Positions 24,086-32,452 of a stretch of 34,494 bases of DNA are shown here, piece after piece. The translations under genes and the position numbers were made by a program. This DNA comes from a virus. A model generated the notes under the pieces. It did not search any database. It was not told the origin of the DNA and worked only from the letters and a program-made list of their open reading frames with translations. The stretch covers positions 1-34,494 of IMG/VR virus record IMGVR_UViG_3300025645_000221; one strand, written 5' to 3'. How positions within the stretch are numbered: the first letter of the stretch is position 1; each line of letters starts with the position of its first letter.

Positions 24086-25552
24086 CTATACTCCCACTTT
24101 GCCATCAACAATGATAGACATTTGTGATTCTTCTGTTGCAGTCAAAAGCCTTTCAACAAGAACTAATTGATATAAGCCACCCTTAAAGAAATTAGCAGGT
24201 GTGCTTGATATATCACTAGCGGCTATTTGTATGTCAGGGAGAGTTACGAAAAAAGAACTGCTCCCTAAATCACTAGTAGTACTATCTGAATGTCCTTGCG
24301 ACCCTAAAGAAATAGTATTTGAATCCGCGCTAATATCAACCCCTGTAAACACGCTTGCTTTTATAGGAAACGAAAGAGCACCGCCCGCATCTGAAGTAAC
24401 TGTGGTTGTGGTGGAAGACCCTCCTGCAAAATGTTTAAACTCGTTACTGTCTATGTATAAACGACTATTTGAGTTCGTAGCGACATTGCCGTTTTTTGTT
24501 ATGTCAACAATACTTCTTTCCGTTGAACCATAATCAACAGCAACTCCCGCGATTAAACTAACTGAATCAACGAAATTACCATACGTATAGTCACCTGCTG
24601 AAGTGTCTAGTATACCGTATGCGTCAACAGACGCATCACCTTCAAAAGTTAAACAAAACACAGAACCTTCATTAGGCTGTGTTACATTGTACTTGTTTGT
24701 GGTTGTTTGGAAGGTTGTCCGAGAAGAGCCTACTTCAAGCTGAGGTGCTGATAATAAAAATTCTGAAGTTTCTCCACTAAAAGAAGTATAAGAACCAGAA
24801 GAGTCTAAACCAAAGAAAGCAATATTACTATTACCCATGTTTGATACTGTTGTTTTTAACAAATACCAACCGTTTCCTGCGTCTGTAACACTGCTTGAAG
24901 AATGATTAGCCGTTGTTCCTACTAAAGTAAATGTTCCTGCTGAAACATCAAAAAGTACTTGAAGTTGACCAAATAAGAACATTAAATCTGTTACAGGCTG
25001 TGTACCGTTGCCTGTAGGTTTAAAGTAAACACTTAAAGTATGACTTTCGTTATTGTCTGTATTTCGTGTACTAGCCAACCAAGAAAGAAATCCCCCTTCA
25101 TCAGAAGCAGTCTTAAAAATTTTAAAACTATCTGCCGCTGTTTCAGGAGAAGTTGTACTGTCTGTAGTAGAACTGTTTTGGGATGCAAAATGAGTCCATC
25201 CTCTACCACCACCAGCACTAGACGGCGACTGTGTCAGCGTATTGCTGTCTGCAATCCTATTACGAAAACCTGATGTAGGATGTTTAGTGTATCTGGGATA
25301 TGTTCCACCTGCTGACGAAAAAACTAAATTATTACTATTGCCTGATTTGTCATTAATACGTTTTACTAGTTGTGATGGAGTAGTAACTGCCGAAGTACCT
25401 CCCGTATCGGTAAACAATACTGAAGTGTCTGATATATCGTACCAGAAACCGTTTTCACCCGAACTAAATAAATTCAATATAGCAGGAACACCAGAGCCTC
25501 CCGAACCAGAGGTGTTTAGAGTTCCTAATTTGTTTATACCTAAGCCGTACAT
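24086..25552 (-). CDS. Virion surface protein with lectin/CBM-like beta domains (488 aa)
   Basis: The N-terminal segment ENGFWYDISDTSVLFTDTGG, followed by INDKSGNSNNL and PRYTKHP, is a common opening of phage surface or fibre proteins. The middle (NNESHTLSVYFKPTGNGTQP, DAGNGWYLLKTTVSN, LLSAPQLEVGSSRTTF) resembles carbohydrate-binding jelly-roll modules (CBM4/9-like). The C-terminal part looks like a concanavalin-A-type laminin/lectin fold. It probably binds host surface sugars or decorates the capsid. It is Ser/Thr/Gly-rich, without a signal peptide. Four bases separate it from the gene before. Confidence 0.75.
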   Translation of the reverse strand: MYGLGINKLGTLNTSGSGGSGVPAILNLFSSGENGFWYDISDTSVLFTDTGGTSAVTTPSQLVKRINDKSGNSNNLVFSSAGGTYPRYTKHPTSGFRNRIADSNTLTQSPSSAGGGRGWTHFASQNSSTTDSTTSPETAADSFKIFKTASDEGGFLSWLASTRNTDNNESHTLSVYFKPTGNGTQPVTDLMFLFGQLQVLFDVSAGTFTLVGTTANHSSSSVTDAGNGWYLLKTTVSNMGNSNIAFFGLDSSGSYTSFSGETSEFLLSAPQLEVGSSRTTFQTTTNKYNVTQPNEGSVFCLTFEGDASVDAYGILDTSAGDYTYGNFVDSVSLIAGVAVDYGSTERSIVDITKNGNVATNSNSRLYIDSNEFKHFAGGSSTTTTVTSDAGGALSFPIKASVFTGVDISADSNTISLGSQGHSDSTTSDLGSSSFFVTLPDIQIAASDISSTPANFFKGGLYQLVLVERLLTATEESQMSIIVDGKVGV

Positions 25553-25555
25553 GGC

Positions 25556-25858
25556 TTACACCATTTCAGTGATGTATGCAGTACCGCCTGTACTTGCCGC
25601 TCTAAAAGAAATAGTATCGCCTGAATATACGTGTACATATTCAATAGCGTTCTGTGGTAAAAATACTGTAGAGGAACTAGCCGTTCCGTTGATTTCGTAG
25701 TACACAGCTTCTGTAGCTACGATACGTGCTACTCTAGCACTAGAAGATAAAGCGGAAGATGCTGTAGATGCACCTGTAGTTGCGGATACTGTAATTGTTG
25801 TTTCAGGACGTAGTACTTGAATTGGTTTTGAGTTTGCATCTACTGTTAATTTAGACAT
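25556..25858 (-). CDS. Small beta-rich virion protein, decoration candidate (100 aa)
   Basis: The sequence is Ser/Thr/Ala-rich with alternating strand patterns (TITVSATTGASTASSALSSS, VYYEINGTASSSTVFLPQNA, VHVYSGDTISFRAASTGGTA). Proteins of this type occur right after phage capsid genes and are probable head decoration or fibre-associated proteins. It is the first gene after the terminator at 25907, so it must be made by read-through or from a promoter I could not identify. Confidence 0.72.
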   Translation of the reverse strand: MSKLTVDANSKPIQVLRPETTITVSATTGASTASSALSSSARVARIVATEAVYYEINGTASSSTVFLPQNAIEYVHVYSGDTISFRAASTGGTAYITEMV

Positions 25859-25906
25859 AATATTTTCCTATGTTAGGTATAGAAAGGCGTATAGCCCGTA
25901 AAAGAT

Positions 25907-25934
25907 AAAAAAGGGGACTCCCGAAGGAATCCCC
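25907..25934 (-). terminator. Strong intrinsic terminator after the capsid gene
   Basis: On the minus strand, GGGGATTCC, loop TTCG, GGAGTCCCC is followed by six T. The stem has nine pairs with one wobble and the very stable UUCG tetraloop. It starts nine bases after the capsid stop. As in T7 after gene 10, it likely sets the ratio of capsid to downstream tail proteins by partial termination. Confidence 0.93.
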
Positions 25935-25942
25935 GTGTAACA

Positions 25943-26908
25943 TTACGCATTAACCATTAGGTTAAACGCGGCATCGTCACGAAGTACAGCAGTGCCGTAC
26001 AGAGTATCAGCAGTGTAAAGAGAACCTAAGTACTCTTGCTTATACTGAGTCTGTGAACGAACACCTTGTTGCTCTGCAAGAACCATAGCGTCCTTGTGGA
26101 ATAACATAGCTTGTTTAATAGCCCCGCCTTCATCACTACTGCCCGCTGTGTTAGCATCGGCAGTTTCGATAACAGGACAGTTAGAAGAAACAAAGATGTC
26201 GATACCATACAAGTTACCGATTTGACCATTGTTTACAACTTTACCATCTACGAAGTCACTAGAAGAGTAACGGTCGATACCCATGATAGCGTTACGGATT
26301 GATGGTGGTACTACTAGACAACGATTGTCCATAGGTACGTCAGCATCATCCATTTTTTGAATTAACGCACGGAAACCTTCATCGGTAAATACGTCAGTAG
26401 GCAGAATGGTGTCATCCGTGTACTGAGTTAAACCAGTAGTTGCGTCAATGTAGTAAGAACCATCGCCTTCATAAGCGGCATTGTTAGTACCGAAAGATGC
26501 ACCTAGAGCAAACAAGTCAGTATCTACTTGTTTAGCTAGAGCGTAACCTGCGTCACCAGTGTAGAACTGACGAAGTGAAGACAACGCTTGTGCTTCAGTA
26601 ATATCTTCGATTAGACGTGAGTACTCGAAGTGCTTGTCTAGTGTGACTGTTACTTCTGTCTCAGTAGCCGCTTGTAAAGTTACTTGAGTGCTTGCCGCTT
26701 TAGCAGTGGCAACTCCACGGGTAGGCGCAGGAATGTGAATAGTATCACCTTTCTTACCCGTCATGGACATTTTTTTAACTAGCGGTGCTAGTACTAGATT
26801 AGATTGATATGCCGCAACAACCTCGTCACTCCAGATTTCTGGGATAAAAGTTTGTGCAGTTCCGTCAGCTACGCCTGAGCCTGTTACATGATTTGTTCCT
26901 AAACCCAT
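25943..26908 (-). CDS. Major capsid protein (HK97 fold expected)
   Basis: The 321-residue protein has the usual phage capsid order. The N-terminal arm ends at QTFIPEIWSDEVVAAYQSNL. The E-loop/spine region carries GDTIHIPAPTRGVATAKAAS and VTLDKHFEYSRLIEDITEAQ. The A-domain-like end is NLYGIDIFVSSNCP, KDAMVLAEQQGVRSQ and YTADTLYGTAVLRDDAAFNL. It is preceded by scaffold and followed by a strong terminator, as expected for the most abundant late protein. No T7 gp10B-type frameshift extension is possible because the terminator follows at once. Confidence 0.93.
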   Translation of the reverse strand: MGLGTNHVTGSGVADGTAQTFIPEIWSDEVVAAYQSNLVLAPLVKKMSMTGKKGDTIHIPAPTRGVATAKAASTQVTLQAATETEVTVTLDKHFEYSRLIEDITEAQALSSLRQFYTGDAGYALAKQVDTDLFALGASFGTNNAAYEGDGSYYIDATTGLTQYTDDTILPTDVFTDEGFRALIQKMDDADVPMDNRCLVVPPSIRNAIMGIDRYSSSDFVDGKVVNNGQIGNLYGIDIFVSSNCPVIETADANTAGSSDEGGAIKQAMLFHKDAMVLAEQQGVRSQTQYKQEYLGSLYTADTLYGTAVLRDDAAFNLMVNA

Positions 26909-26932
26909 TTTAATTTCTCCAAAATAATAATA

Positions 26933-27718
26933 TTAGTTTCGTACCCTCCCGTCTTTATACGCTTGCATAATCTCATCTGATAGTGCTTGGTATCTGTCTG
27001 GGTCAGTACGCATTAGTTTAATAATGTCTGCGCGTCTGTAGACCTTCTTGGCTCTCTGTTCACCACTACCACGGGCATTACCTGTAGATGCGGATTTAAC
27101 AGATTGCTTTCGTTGTTGTTTCTCATTAGCGGCAGTTTGAGTGACAACCTGTTGACGTTCTTTCCATAGGGAAAATAGTTCGTCAGCGGCATCTACGTCA
27201 TACTGTTGGTCTGCCTGTGCAAAGAGCCGTGTCCTAATCTTCGAAGCCTTAATCCAATCAGCGAACTTAGCGTCCTGCAAGATTCCCTGCATCTCAGGGT
27301 GTTTGGTTTGCAGTGTAGCCATAGCCGTTGACTGTCGGTATTGGTTGCTGATGTTCTCAGCTTCCTTAATCTTCGGGTGATTATTAATTGCTCTTTCGAC
27401 TGCCTTGTCGGGGTCAGAGAAAAAATCTACTTCTTCGTCAGCATTTGTTGCTTGTGTTTCAGTGTCGGTGAGTTGTGTCTGAATGTAGTCATCAACAACT
27501 TTGCGTAAGTCACCCACTTCAGAACTTTGTTTACCTAAGAGTTTTTCAGCCTCTTGGTGCATCCTTACTATCTCGGCTGTGCTCTTTCCTTGATACTTCT
27601 CAGGTACGTCTGCTTCAGGTTCTTCAAGAGTTGCCTCAACTTGAGGTTCTTGTTCTAGCGTTGTGTCAATGTCGTTCTCTTCTACGTCTTCTGGACGCTC
27701 ATCTATTAGTCGTGCCAT
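26933..27718 (-). CDS. Capsid scaffolding protein
   Basis: The 261-residue protein is highly charged and helical: an acidic N-terminus (RLIDERPEDVEENDIDTTLE), then YQGKSTAEIVRMHQEAEKLL, which is a recurring scaffold motif in podoviruses, and long coiled-coil stretches. The C-terminus is basic (RRADIIKLMRTDPDRYQALS...), the part that in scaffolds binds the capsid protein. It lies directly upstream of the capsid gene. Function is inferred from this context and composition. Confidence 0.85.
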   Translation of the reverse strand: MARLIDERPEDVEENDIDTTLEQEPQVEATLEEPEADVPEKYQGKSTAEIVRMHQEAEKLLGKQSSEVGDLRKVVDDYIQTQLTDTETQATNADEEVDFFSDPDKAVERAINNHPKIKEAENISNQYRQSTAMATLQTKHPEMQGILQDAKFADWIKASKIRTRLFAQADQQYDVDAADELFSLWKERQQVVTQTAANEKQQRKQSVKSASTGNARGSGEQRAKKVYRRADIIKLMRTDPDRYQALSDEIMQAYKDGRVRN

Positions 27719-27761
27719 TATTAAACTCCGTGATTTATATCATTATGGAGGTGTATTAAAT

Positions 27762-27793
27762 GTAAGGGTTCTATGGTCAAGAGTTGACCTTAC
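27762..27793 (-). promoter_or_regulatory. Inverted-repeat element upstream of the scaffold gene
   Basis: GGTCAA (27775-27780) and TTGACC (27784-27789) form a six-pair hairpin with a three-base loop. An outer pair GTAAGG (27762-27767) and CCTTAC (27788-27793) can compete with it. No T tract follows, so it is not a typical terminator. mRNA processing, attenuation or an operator before scaffold and capsid are possible. The rest of the 76-base gap holds only the scaffold ribosome site. Confidence 0.45.
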
Positions 27794-27794
27794 G

Positions 27795-28022
27795 TTATAG
27801 TGTTACGCCTTGTTTTCGTTCGTGCTTTACTTGTGACTCTCTTTGTTTAGACCATCTACGGACTTCCTTCCAAGAGTTCTTTTCACGGTTAACTTTTACA
27901 GGTGTAACAATTTTTCTAGCCATTAGTTCACAATCAGGACAATCAACTTCTTCTACGTCCGAGGCTCTAAGAAACTCGTTGACGTGTCCGTTGTCGCATT
28001 GGAAGTCATACATTCGTCTCAT
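27795..28022 (-). CDS. Small zinc-ribbon protein (75 aa)
   Basis: The N-terminal half (MRRMYDFQCDNGHVNEFLRA then VDCPDCELMARKIV) has C9, H13, C28 and C31, a zinc-ribbon pattern like that of small FmdB-type or phage zinc-ribbon proteins. The C-terminal half is basic (SWKEVRRWSKQRESQVKHER). It is linked by a four-base overlap with the gene upstream and lies just before scaffold. Small zinc-ribbon proteins in this place are common in marine podoviruses; their role is not established. Confidence 0.78.
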   Translation of the reverse strand: MRRMYDFQCDNGHVNEFLRASDVEEVDCPDCELMARKIVTPVKVNREKNSWKEVRRWSKQRESQVKHERKQGVTL

Positions 28023-28267
28023 GACTCTATCTCTTGCTCTTCTTGTTGTTCTTTGGCTGATTCTATCTGTGCTTCTAAATTTAGTATATTAGCCATGACT
28101 ACAAGTTGTCCCTTACGAAAGTTAAGGTCTTTGTCGTCTTTACAGGCTTCTACGGAGTTGACCTGCTCTGCACTTCCTTTGATGTCTTCTAATAAGTTCT
28201 TCCAACCGTCTAAACGGAACATCTCTTCAAAGGAACGATAGTACTTCTCAAGTTCTACATCAGTCAT
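28019..28267 (-). CDS. Small acidic helical protein, unknown (82 aa)
   Basis: The protein starts MTDVELEKYYRSFEEMFRLD, followed by WKNLLEDIKG and a long charged coiled-coil end (LEAQIESAKEQQEEQEIES). From memory, proteins with FEEMF...GWK.L..D occur between portal and scaffold in T7-like marine phages. It is the first gene after the promoter at 28339. A virion assembly role is likely from position only. Confidence 0.75.
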   Translation of the reverse strand: MTDVELEKYYRSFEEMFRLDGWKNLLEDIKGSAEQVNSVEACKDDKDLNFRKGQLVVMANILNLEAQIESAKEQQEEQEIES

Positions 28268-28338
28268 CTACTGTTTCTCCTTAATGGACAGCATTAATTA
28301 ATAATTTAAATAACATACTTAATGTATATTATAGTAAT

Positions 28339-28367
28339 ATTATACCATAGTTTACTAAGAAAGTCAA
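28339..28367 (-). promoter_or_regulatory. Strong sigma-70 promoter for scaffold and capsid genes
   Basis: On the minus strand, TTGACT (28362-28367), a 17-base spacer and a perfect TATAAT (28339-28344) give an 11 of 12 match to the consensus. Transcription would start near 28332 and run to the terminator at 25907, a unit holding exactly the 82-aa protein, zinc ribbon, scaffold and major capsid protein. The rest of the gap 28268-28368 is AT-rich with no further gene. Confidence 0.9.
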
Positions 28368-28368
28368 G

Positions 28369-28449
28369 CTATTTCTTAGGTTTTTTCTTAGGTTTCTTCT
28401 TTGGTGGTCTTCCAACCGTACTTCCGTATGTTCCTGTACCTCTAGGCAT
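28369..28449 (-). CDS. Very small basic peptide, Lys/Pro tail (26 aa)
   Basis: The whole product is MPRGTGTYGSTVGRPP followed by a KKKPKKKPKK tail. The ATG has a strong ribosome site GAGGAG at its proper distance. The pattern GTGTYGS.VGRPPKK is one I recall from tiny genes in other marine podoviruses at this place, which argues for a real gene. The tail could bind DNA or RNA; GRP with basic flanks is AT-hook-like. It is 13 bases downstream of another basic protein gene. Confidence 0.72.
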   Translation of the reverse strand: MPRGTGTYGSTVGRPPKKKPKKKPKK

Positions 28450-28462
28450 AGTTATCTCCTCG

Positions 28463-28753
28463 TTACCATTTAACTTTATCAGCCCAATAAGCCGCAGACA
28501 TCTTACCCTTAGCAATGTTCTTAGCGTGTCTAGACTTAAAGGACTTGCGTTTAGCTTTCATCTTAGCGGACTCACCTGCTTTAGGTTTGCCCGCTGTGCT
28601 TGCACCCTGCTCACCAAAGCGTATGGTCTTAATCTTGTCACCTTCCTTAGCCACTACCACATGAGACTTCTTGGCATGACTAGGTGTACGCTTTGGTTTG
28701 TTAAAGCCAGAGACTCCTGCCCTAGCTAGTCTTGGGTCTTTTTTTACTGGCAT
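28463..28753 (-). CDS. Basic phage protein, DUF6321-like (96 aa)
   Basis: The protein is very rich in Lys, Arg and Ala (MPVKKDPRLARAGVSGFNKP, KMKAKRKSFKSRHAKNIAKG) and ends MSAAYWADKVKW. This C-terminal motif is, as I recall, that of DUF6321, a small phage family linked to portal or terminase genes. It could bind DNA in the head or during packaging; function is not established. It starts one codon inside the portal stop. Confidence 0.8.
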   Translation of the reverse strand: MPVKKDPRLARAGVSGFNKPKRTPSHAKKSHVVVAKEGDKIKTIRFGEQGASTAGKPKAGESAKMKAKRKSFKSRHAKNIAKGKMSAAYWADKVKW

Positions 28754-30834
28754 TAGATTTCTCCTTGCGGGATTCCTTGAGGACGCGGAGGTCTGCTTCC
28801 AATGCCGCTAACTTCTGGTCTTGGCTCTGGAATGCCTTGTTCACCTGCTCCAATGCCTCGTTGAATTGACGAGTTGTTATCATTTGCTTTTCCTTGTTGG
28901 GTTTCTTTAACAGCTACTTCACGTTCCTTTAGTAACTGCTCTGATATTTTAAGACGCTTCTGGAACTCTTTGTCGTCCGCATCGCCTGACTTAAGGTTAG
29001 CCGTAACAGCCTTGATACGGTCAATCTCAAGCTCCTGTGGTACAACACTAGCCTCTGCCGCAAGTTTCTGCGCTCTAGCCTGTGACTCAAACGCTTGACC
29101 TTGTAGTGCCGCAGTCTGTGACTTCTGGAACTCCATTTGTGCTTGTTGCATAGCTTGTTGTGCTTGCTGTGCTTCTGGGTTAGGCTGATTAGCTTGTTGC
29201 AACGAAGAGATAAGTTCTTCACGGTTAGACAAGTTCATGTTATCAATGATTGACATAATCAACTGTGAGTACATTGGGTTGTCTTGTTGCATAGTCTGTA
29301 GTAACTGTACAAGCTGTGTAACCTCATACTCACGAGCAATGATACCTAGACTGCTAGAAGTATGGAACTTGTAGTCCGCTACAGGATAACGCTCAGGGTT
29401 AAACTGCATATAACGGTGTGCGGCTTTAGTTACGAATGGAATAAGGAATGATTCTTGGAAGTTAATCAATGTACGCTTATGACGCTTGATGATAGCACCG
29501 AGGCTCATAGAGATGCCTGAAGCTGTAGACTGACCGTTGATAGAGCCAGAGATACCCGCAGAGTCAATAGCACCTGTGGCTGTCTGTACCATCTTTTGTA
29601 GTTCAGCGGCTTGTCCGAAGGTAACTTGACTAACATTACCAAAGTTTAATGGCTGTAGGACTTCAGAAGGGTTGCCGTTGGTTAGGATAGTCTTACCTGC
29701 ACGTACCTCTGCTTTAGCACCTCTAGGCATACGTGTAGCATCAATAGCCATCATTGGGTGGATAGTAAGTGCTAAGGCATCAATTCTAGCGCGTAGTTCT
29801 GCGTCTAACGCCTTTTGAGAGTTATACCCTTTCTCACATACTCCTCGACCCCAGAAACGGCTAGGAACGACATCCCATGGGAATGCAACGACTGGTCTGT
29901 CGCCCATCATGTACGGGTTCTCTTCAGCCTTAAGTAAAGTACCGTCATTAGCAATAACAACGATAGCCTCTACGTAGTATGAATCACTCTCTTCATTAGC
30001 GACTAGTTCTTCTACTTCTGCGTCTTCTTCTAATTCTTCTTGTGCCGCTTTTAATAAATGACGAGGTACTAAACCATAGTACTTAGTTAGACGTACTTTA
30101 TCATCTTCAAATACTGCTAAGTCTTTATCTGGTTCAATGTCAAAGTCTGATGGTGCGTCACCTACGTATACGTCACGATAGACTCCCGATTCCTGTAGTT
30201 GCTCTACAGAGTGCATGGGGACAAACTCATCTACTGCACAACCCAATGCTTCCTCAATGGAAGTAGCTAGTGGGTCAATAAGGAAGTTCTGAGGCATTAC
30301 TGGTCGTAACTTTACGCAAGTCTTATCTACGATGTTGACACCAACTGCTGTTAAGTCTCCGCCCATTACAGGTTGTGTTGCAGGTTGAAACTCTTTCTCT
30401 TCTTCTAATACTACTTCAGCAATACCTGTACCGAATACTGCCGCGTTGATAAGGCACTCAGCTACGCTCTTACGGACTTTATTCTTTTTAAAGTCTTTGT
30501 ACAGGACTTCACGTAACATCGCTATATCACGCTTCTCGTTGTCCGTTACGTCATCCTCAATGTCAAACCACTTGCCACGACCAAAGGTAGCTTCCTCTAG
30601 TTCCGCAACGGATGACTCAACTGCTTGCTGTAGCGCAGGGGAGATAATACGTGAGCGTTCCGAATCTCTAGTCTTGTCCTCTGCCGCCCACTGACCACGC
30701 CATAGGCGATAGTACTCATCAAACTTCTGTGAGTAGTTGGATTCGTAGTGATTACGCCAACCTTGACATTTATCAATGACCCAATCCTCTAGGCTTTGCT
30801 CGAGTGTAAATTCTTCCTTATCTTCTAGTAACAT
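28753..30834 (-). CDS. Portal protein (head-tail connector)
   Basis: The 693-residue portal forms the twelve-fold ring through which DNA is packed and released. Typical segments are WRNHYESNYSQKFDEYYRLW and ISPALQQAVESSVAELEEAT near the N-terminus, CLINAAVFGTGIAEVVLEEE, the wing/stem region with PVVAFPWDVVPSRFWGRGVC, and NGQSTASGISMSLGAIIKRH. The C-terminal part is a Gln/Ala-rich helix (AQQAQQAMQQAQMEFQKSQT), the barrel or crown part as in P22-type portals. It lies two bases from the terminase gene. Confidence 0.93.
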   Translation of the reverse strand: MLLEDKEEFTLEQSLEDWVIDKCQGWRNHYESNYSQKFDEYYRLWRGQWAAEDKTRDSERSRIISPALQQAVESSVAELEEATFGRGKWFDIEDDVTDNEKRDIAMLREVLYKDFKKNKVRKSVAECLINAAVFGTGIAEVVLEEEKEFQPATQPVMGGDLTAVGVNIVDKTCVKLRPVMPQNFLIDPLATSIEEALGCAVDEFVPMHSVEQLQESGVYRDVYVGDAPSDFDIEPDKDLAVFEDDKVRLTKYYGLVPRHLLKAAQEELEEDAEVEELVANEESDSYYVEAIVVIANDGTLLKAEENPYMMGDRPVVAFPWDVVPSRFWGRGVCEKGYNSQKALDAELRARIDALALTIHPMMAIDATRMPRGAKAEVRAGKTILTNGNPSEVLQPLNFGNVSQVTFGQAAELQKMVQTATGAIDSAGISGSINGQSTASGISMSLGAIIKRHKRTLINFQESFLIPFVTKAAHRYMQFNPERYPVADYKFHTSSSLGIIAREYEVTQLVQLLQTMQQDNPMYSQLIMSIIDNMNLSNREELISSLQQANQPNPEAQQAQQAMQQAQMEFQKSQTAALQGQAFESQARAQKLAAEASVVPQELEIDRIKAVTANLKSGDADDKEFQKRLKISEQLLKEREVAVKETQQGKANDNNSSIQRGIGAGEQGIPEPRPEVSGIGSRPPRPQGIPQGEI

Positions 30835-30835
30835 A

Positions 30836-32089
30836 TTAGTACCCTGCGTAAGTATCTAAAAATTCAAATTCTTCTTCCACATAGTCCGAGGTGTAGGCTA
30901 TGTTAGCCAACTGGTCTATGTAAGCGAGTGAGTCAATCAAGTCATCATGTACGTGGTGATTAGGGAATTGGAATAGTTCATCTAGGAACTCTGTATTCCA
31001 AGCACCTTTGTTAAGTGTAATCTTACCGTGTTCAAACCTGCCTTGCAAAGCCCACACGATTCTATCTATCTTCTTTTTGTTACCGTGAGTCAGTTCCTCA
31101 ATACGGAAGAACCTATCATTAGCCTTCATTAAGTCTGAGATGTATGGAAGTACGGCGTTCTTTAACGCTCCTTTCTCAATCCCGACAGATACTGGACGAT
31201 AGTCTCGTACAGCTTCAAAGATTTTACGTGCAGTTTCTTCCACACCCCAACGACCATGAATGATGTCAGCAACGTACCAACCTTCTTCATTTGCTTTAAC
31301 AACCGAGATAGCCGTTTGGTCAAGTCGTTTAGTTTTAGTTGTAACTTTTGCCACATCAGCAAACCCCGCCAAATCGACAGCAATATAATACTGACCACTA
31401 GTGGGTTCTTCTTCAGAAAATTTAACATAGTCTTCTTTAAATAATTCACTGCCCTGCGCCTCGAATGATGCCATGAACTCCTGACGGAAACTAAATGCAG
31501 ACATAGACTTCTTAGCCGCTTCAATCTCTTCAGGGTCTAGTAGTGGATTATCGTAGCTTGTAAAGTGATAGCCTACAAAGGTCTCGTCCTCTGCTACACA
31601 AGCATAGTTATATAAGTCATAGAAGTGATTACGTCCCATTGGCGTACCAATGAACAGTGCATCTCCCTTCTGGTCAGCTAGTGCAGGTCTAAGGATTTGC
31701 TCCCAGACCTCTGGCTTCATATCCGCATACTCATCCATAACAAGGAACTTAAGACTGACACCACGCATGGTTTCTGGTCTATCTGCACCCTTGAGTGCTA
31801 TGGTTGCCCCGTTGACTAGCTTTATTTGTAAGTTATTAACGTGACTAGAGGCTATGACGGGATTACCTATCTCCATCAATACCTGCCACATAATGTCCCT
31901 AGCCTGACCCTGTGTGGGTGCAACGTAGAAGACATGACCCTTATCAGACTGTAAAGCCCTGATGATTAACATCCATGCGGCTAGACGGGACTTGCCTGTA
32001 CGTCTACCTGCGGCTATGACCTTGAATCTAGTTGTGTCCTCAAAGACTTCCTGTTGCCACGGCAGTAACGAAACATTAAGTTCCGTCAC
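30836..32089 (-). CDS. Terminase large subunit (packaging ATPase and nuclease)
   Basis: The motor that translocates and cuts phage DNA has 417 residues. The ATPase domain has Walker A AGRRTGKS (27-34), Walker B FLVMDE (115-120, D119, E120) and the coupling motif FIGTPMG (147-152). The RNase H-like nuclease domain shows D239 (YIAVDLAG), E305 (VGIEKG) and the final HDDLIDSLAY (381-390). All catalytic positions are intact. The chain is shorter than most TerL (T7 gp19 is 586 aa) but complete. The endolysin gene ends directly before it (32090). Confidence 0.96.
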   Translation of the reverse strand: MTELNVSLLPWQQEVFEDTTRFKVIAAGRRTGKSRLAAWMLIIRALQSDKGHVFYVAPTQGQARDIMWQVLMEIGNPVIASSHVNNLQIKLVNGATIALKGADRPETMRGVSLKFLVMDEYADMKPEVWEQILRPALADQKGDALFIGTPMGRNHFYDLYNYACVAEDETFVGYHFTSYDNPLLDPEEIEAAKKSMSAFSFRQEFMASFEAQGSELFKEDYVKFSEEEPTSGQYYIAVDLAGFADVAKVTTKTKRLDQTAISVVKANEEGWYVADIIHGRWGVEETARKIFEAVRDYRPVSVGIEKGALKNAVLPYISDLMKANDRFFRIEELTHGNKKKIDRIVWALQGRFEHGKITLNKGAWNTEFLDELFQFPNHHVHDDLIDSLAYIDQLANIAYTSDYVEEEFEFLDTYAGY

Positions 32090-32452
32090 TTAGTAAGTCC
32101 ACATTACATAAGGGGTTGTATCGTCAGGACTGCGGATATCAACATGGACGAAGCCACGAGCAACTCCCACGCCTGTGAATCCAAGCGCGATAGCCTTCTC
32201 AACGATACGAAACCGTTGGTAGCCGTTAGTGACTTTAATATCCGCGGCAATGCCTTGTGCATGAGTTCCTGTTCCTGCTTTTGCTTTCTTAGCTTCAATT
32301 GGGTGTGTTTTATCTCTATATCCTGACGTAATTACAAAGGGAAAACCACAGGCTTCTCTTAGCTTATCTAGCTTCTCAATGAACTCTTCTTTAATTTCGT
32401 TGTTGCCTGTGTACTGACAAGCAAACTCATCTCTATCAAAGTACTTAGCCAT
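32090..32452 (-). CDS. Peptidase M15-family endolysin
   Basis: This 120-residue zinc peptidase has the M15_3 (D-Ala-D-Ala carboxypeptidase-type) signature: SGYR (43-46), H64-AQGIAA-D71 and H103-V-D105. It should cut the peptide crossbridges of the wall at lysis. It has no signal peptide, so it needs a holin; candidates lie 10 kb away at 20551 and 22785. It is unusual that it sits between the two terminase genes; it overlaps TerS by eight bases. A structural wall-piercing role is an alternative. Confidence 0.92.
   Translation of the reverse strand: MAKYFDRDEFACQYTGNNEIKEEFIEKLDKLREACGFPFVITSGYRDKTHPIEAKKAKAGTGTHAQGIAADIKVTNGYQRFRIVEKAIALGFTGVGVARGFVHVDIRSPDDTTPYVMWTY

Noticed and set aside
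25242-25700. 152-codon plus-strand frame
   Set aside because: Antisense across two late genes and their junction; no promoter or ribosome site.
25880-25900. Promoter for the fibre genes after the capsid terminator
   Set aside because: A TATACG-like -10 is present on the minus strand but no -35 at proper spacing; not supported.
28322-28729. 135-codon plus-strand frame
   Set aside because: Covers the minus-strand promoter, the 26-aa gene and the basic 96-aa gene in antisense.
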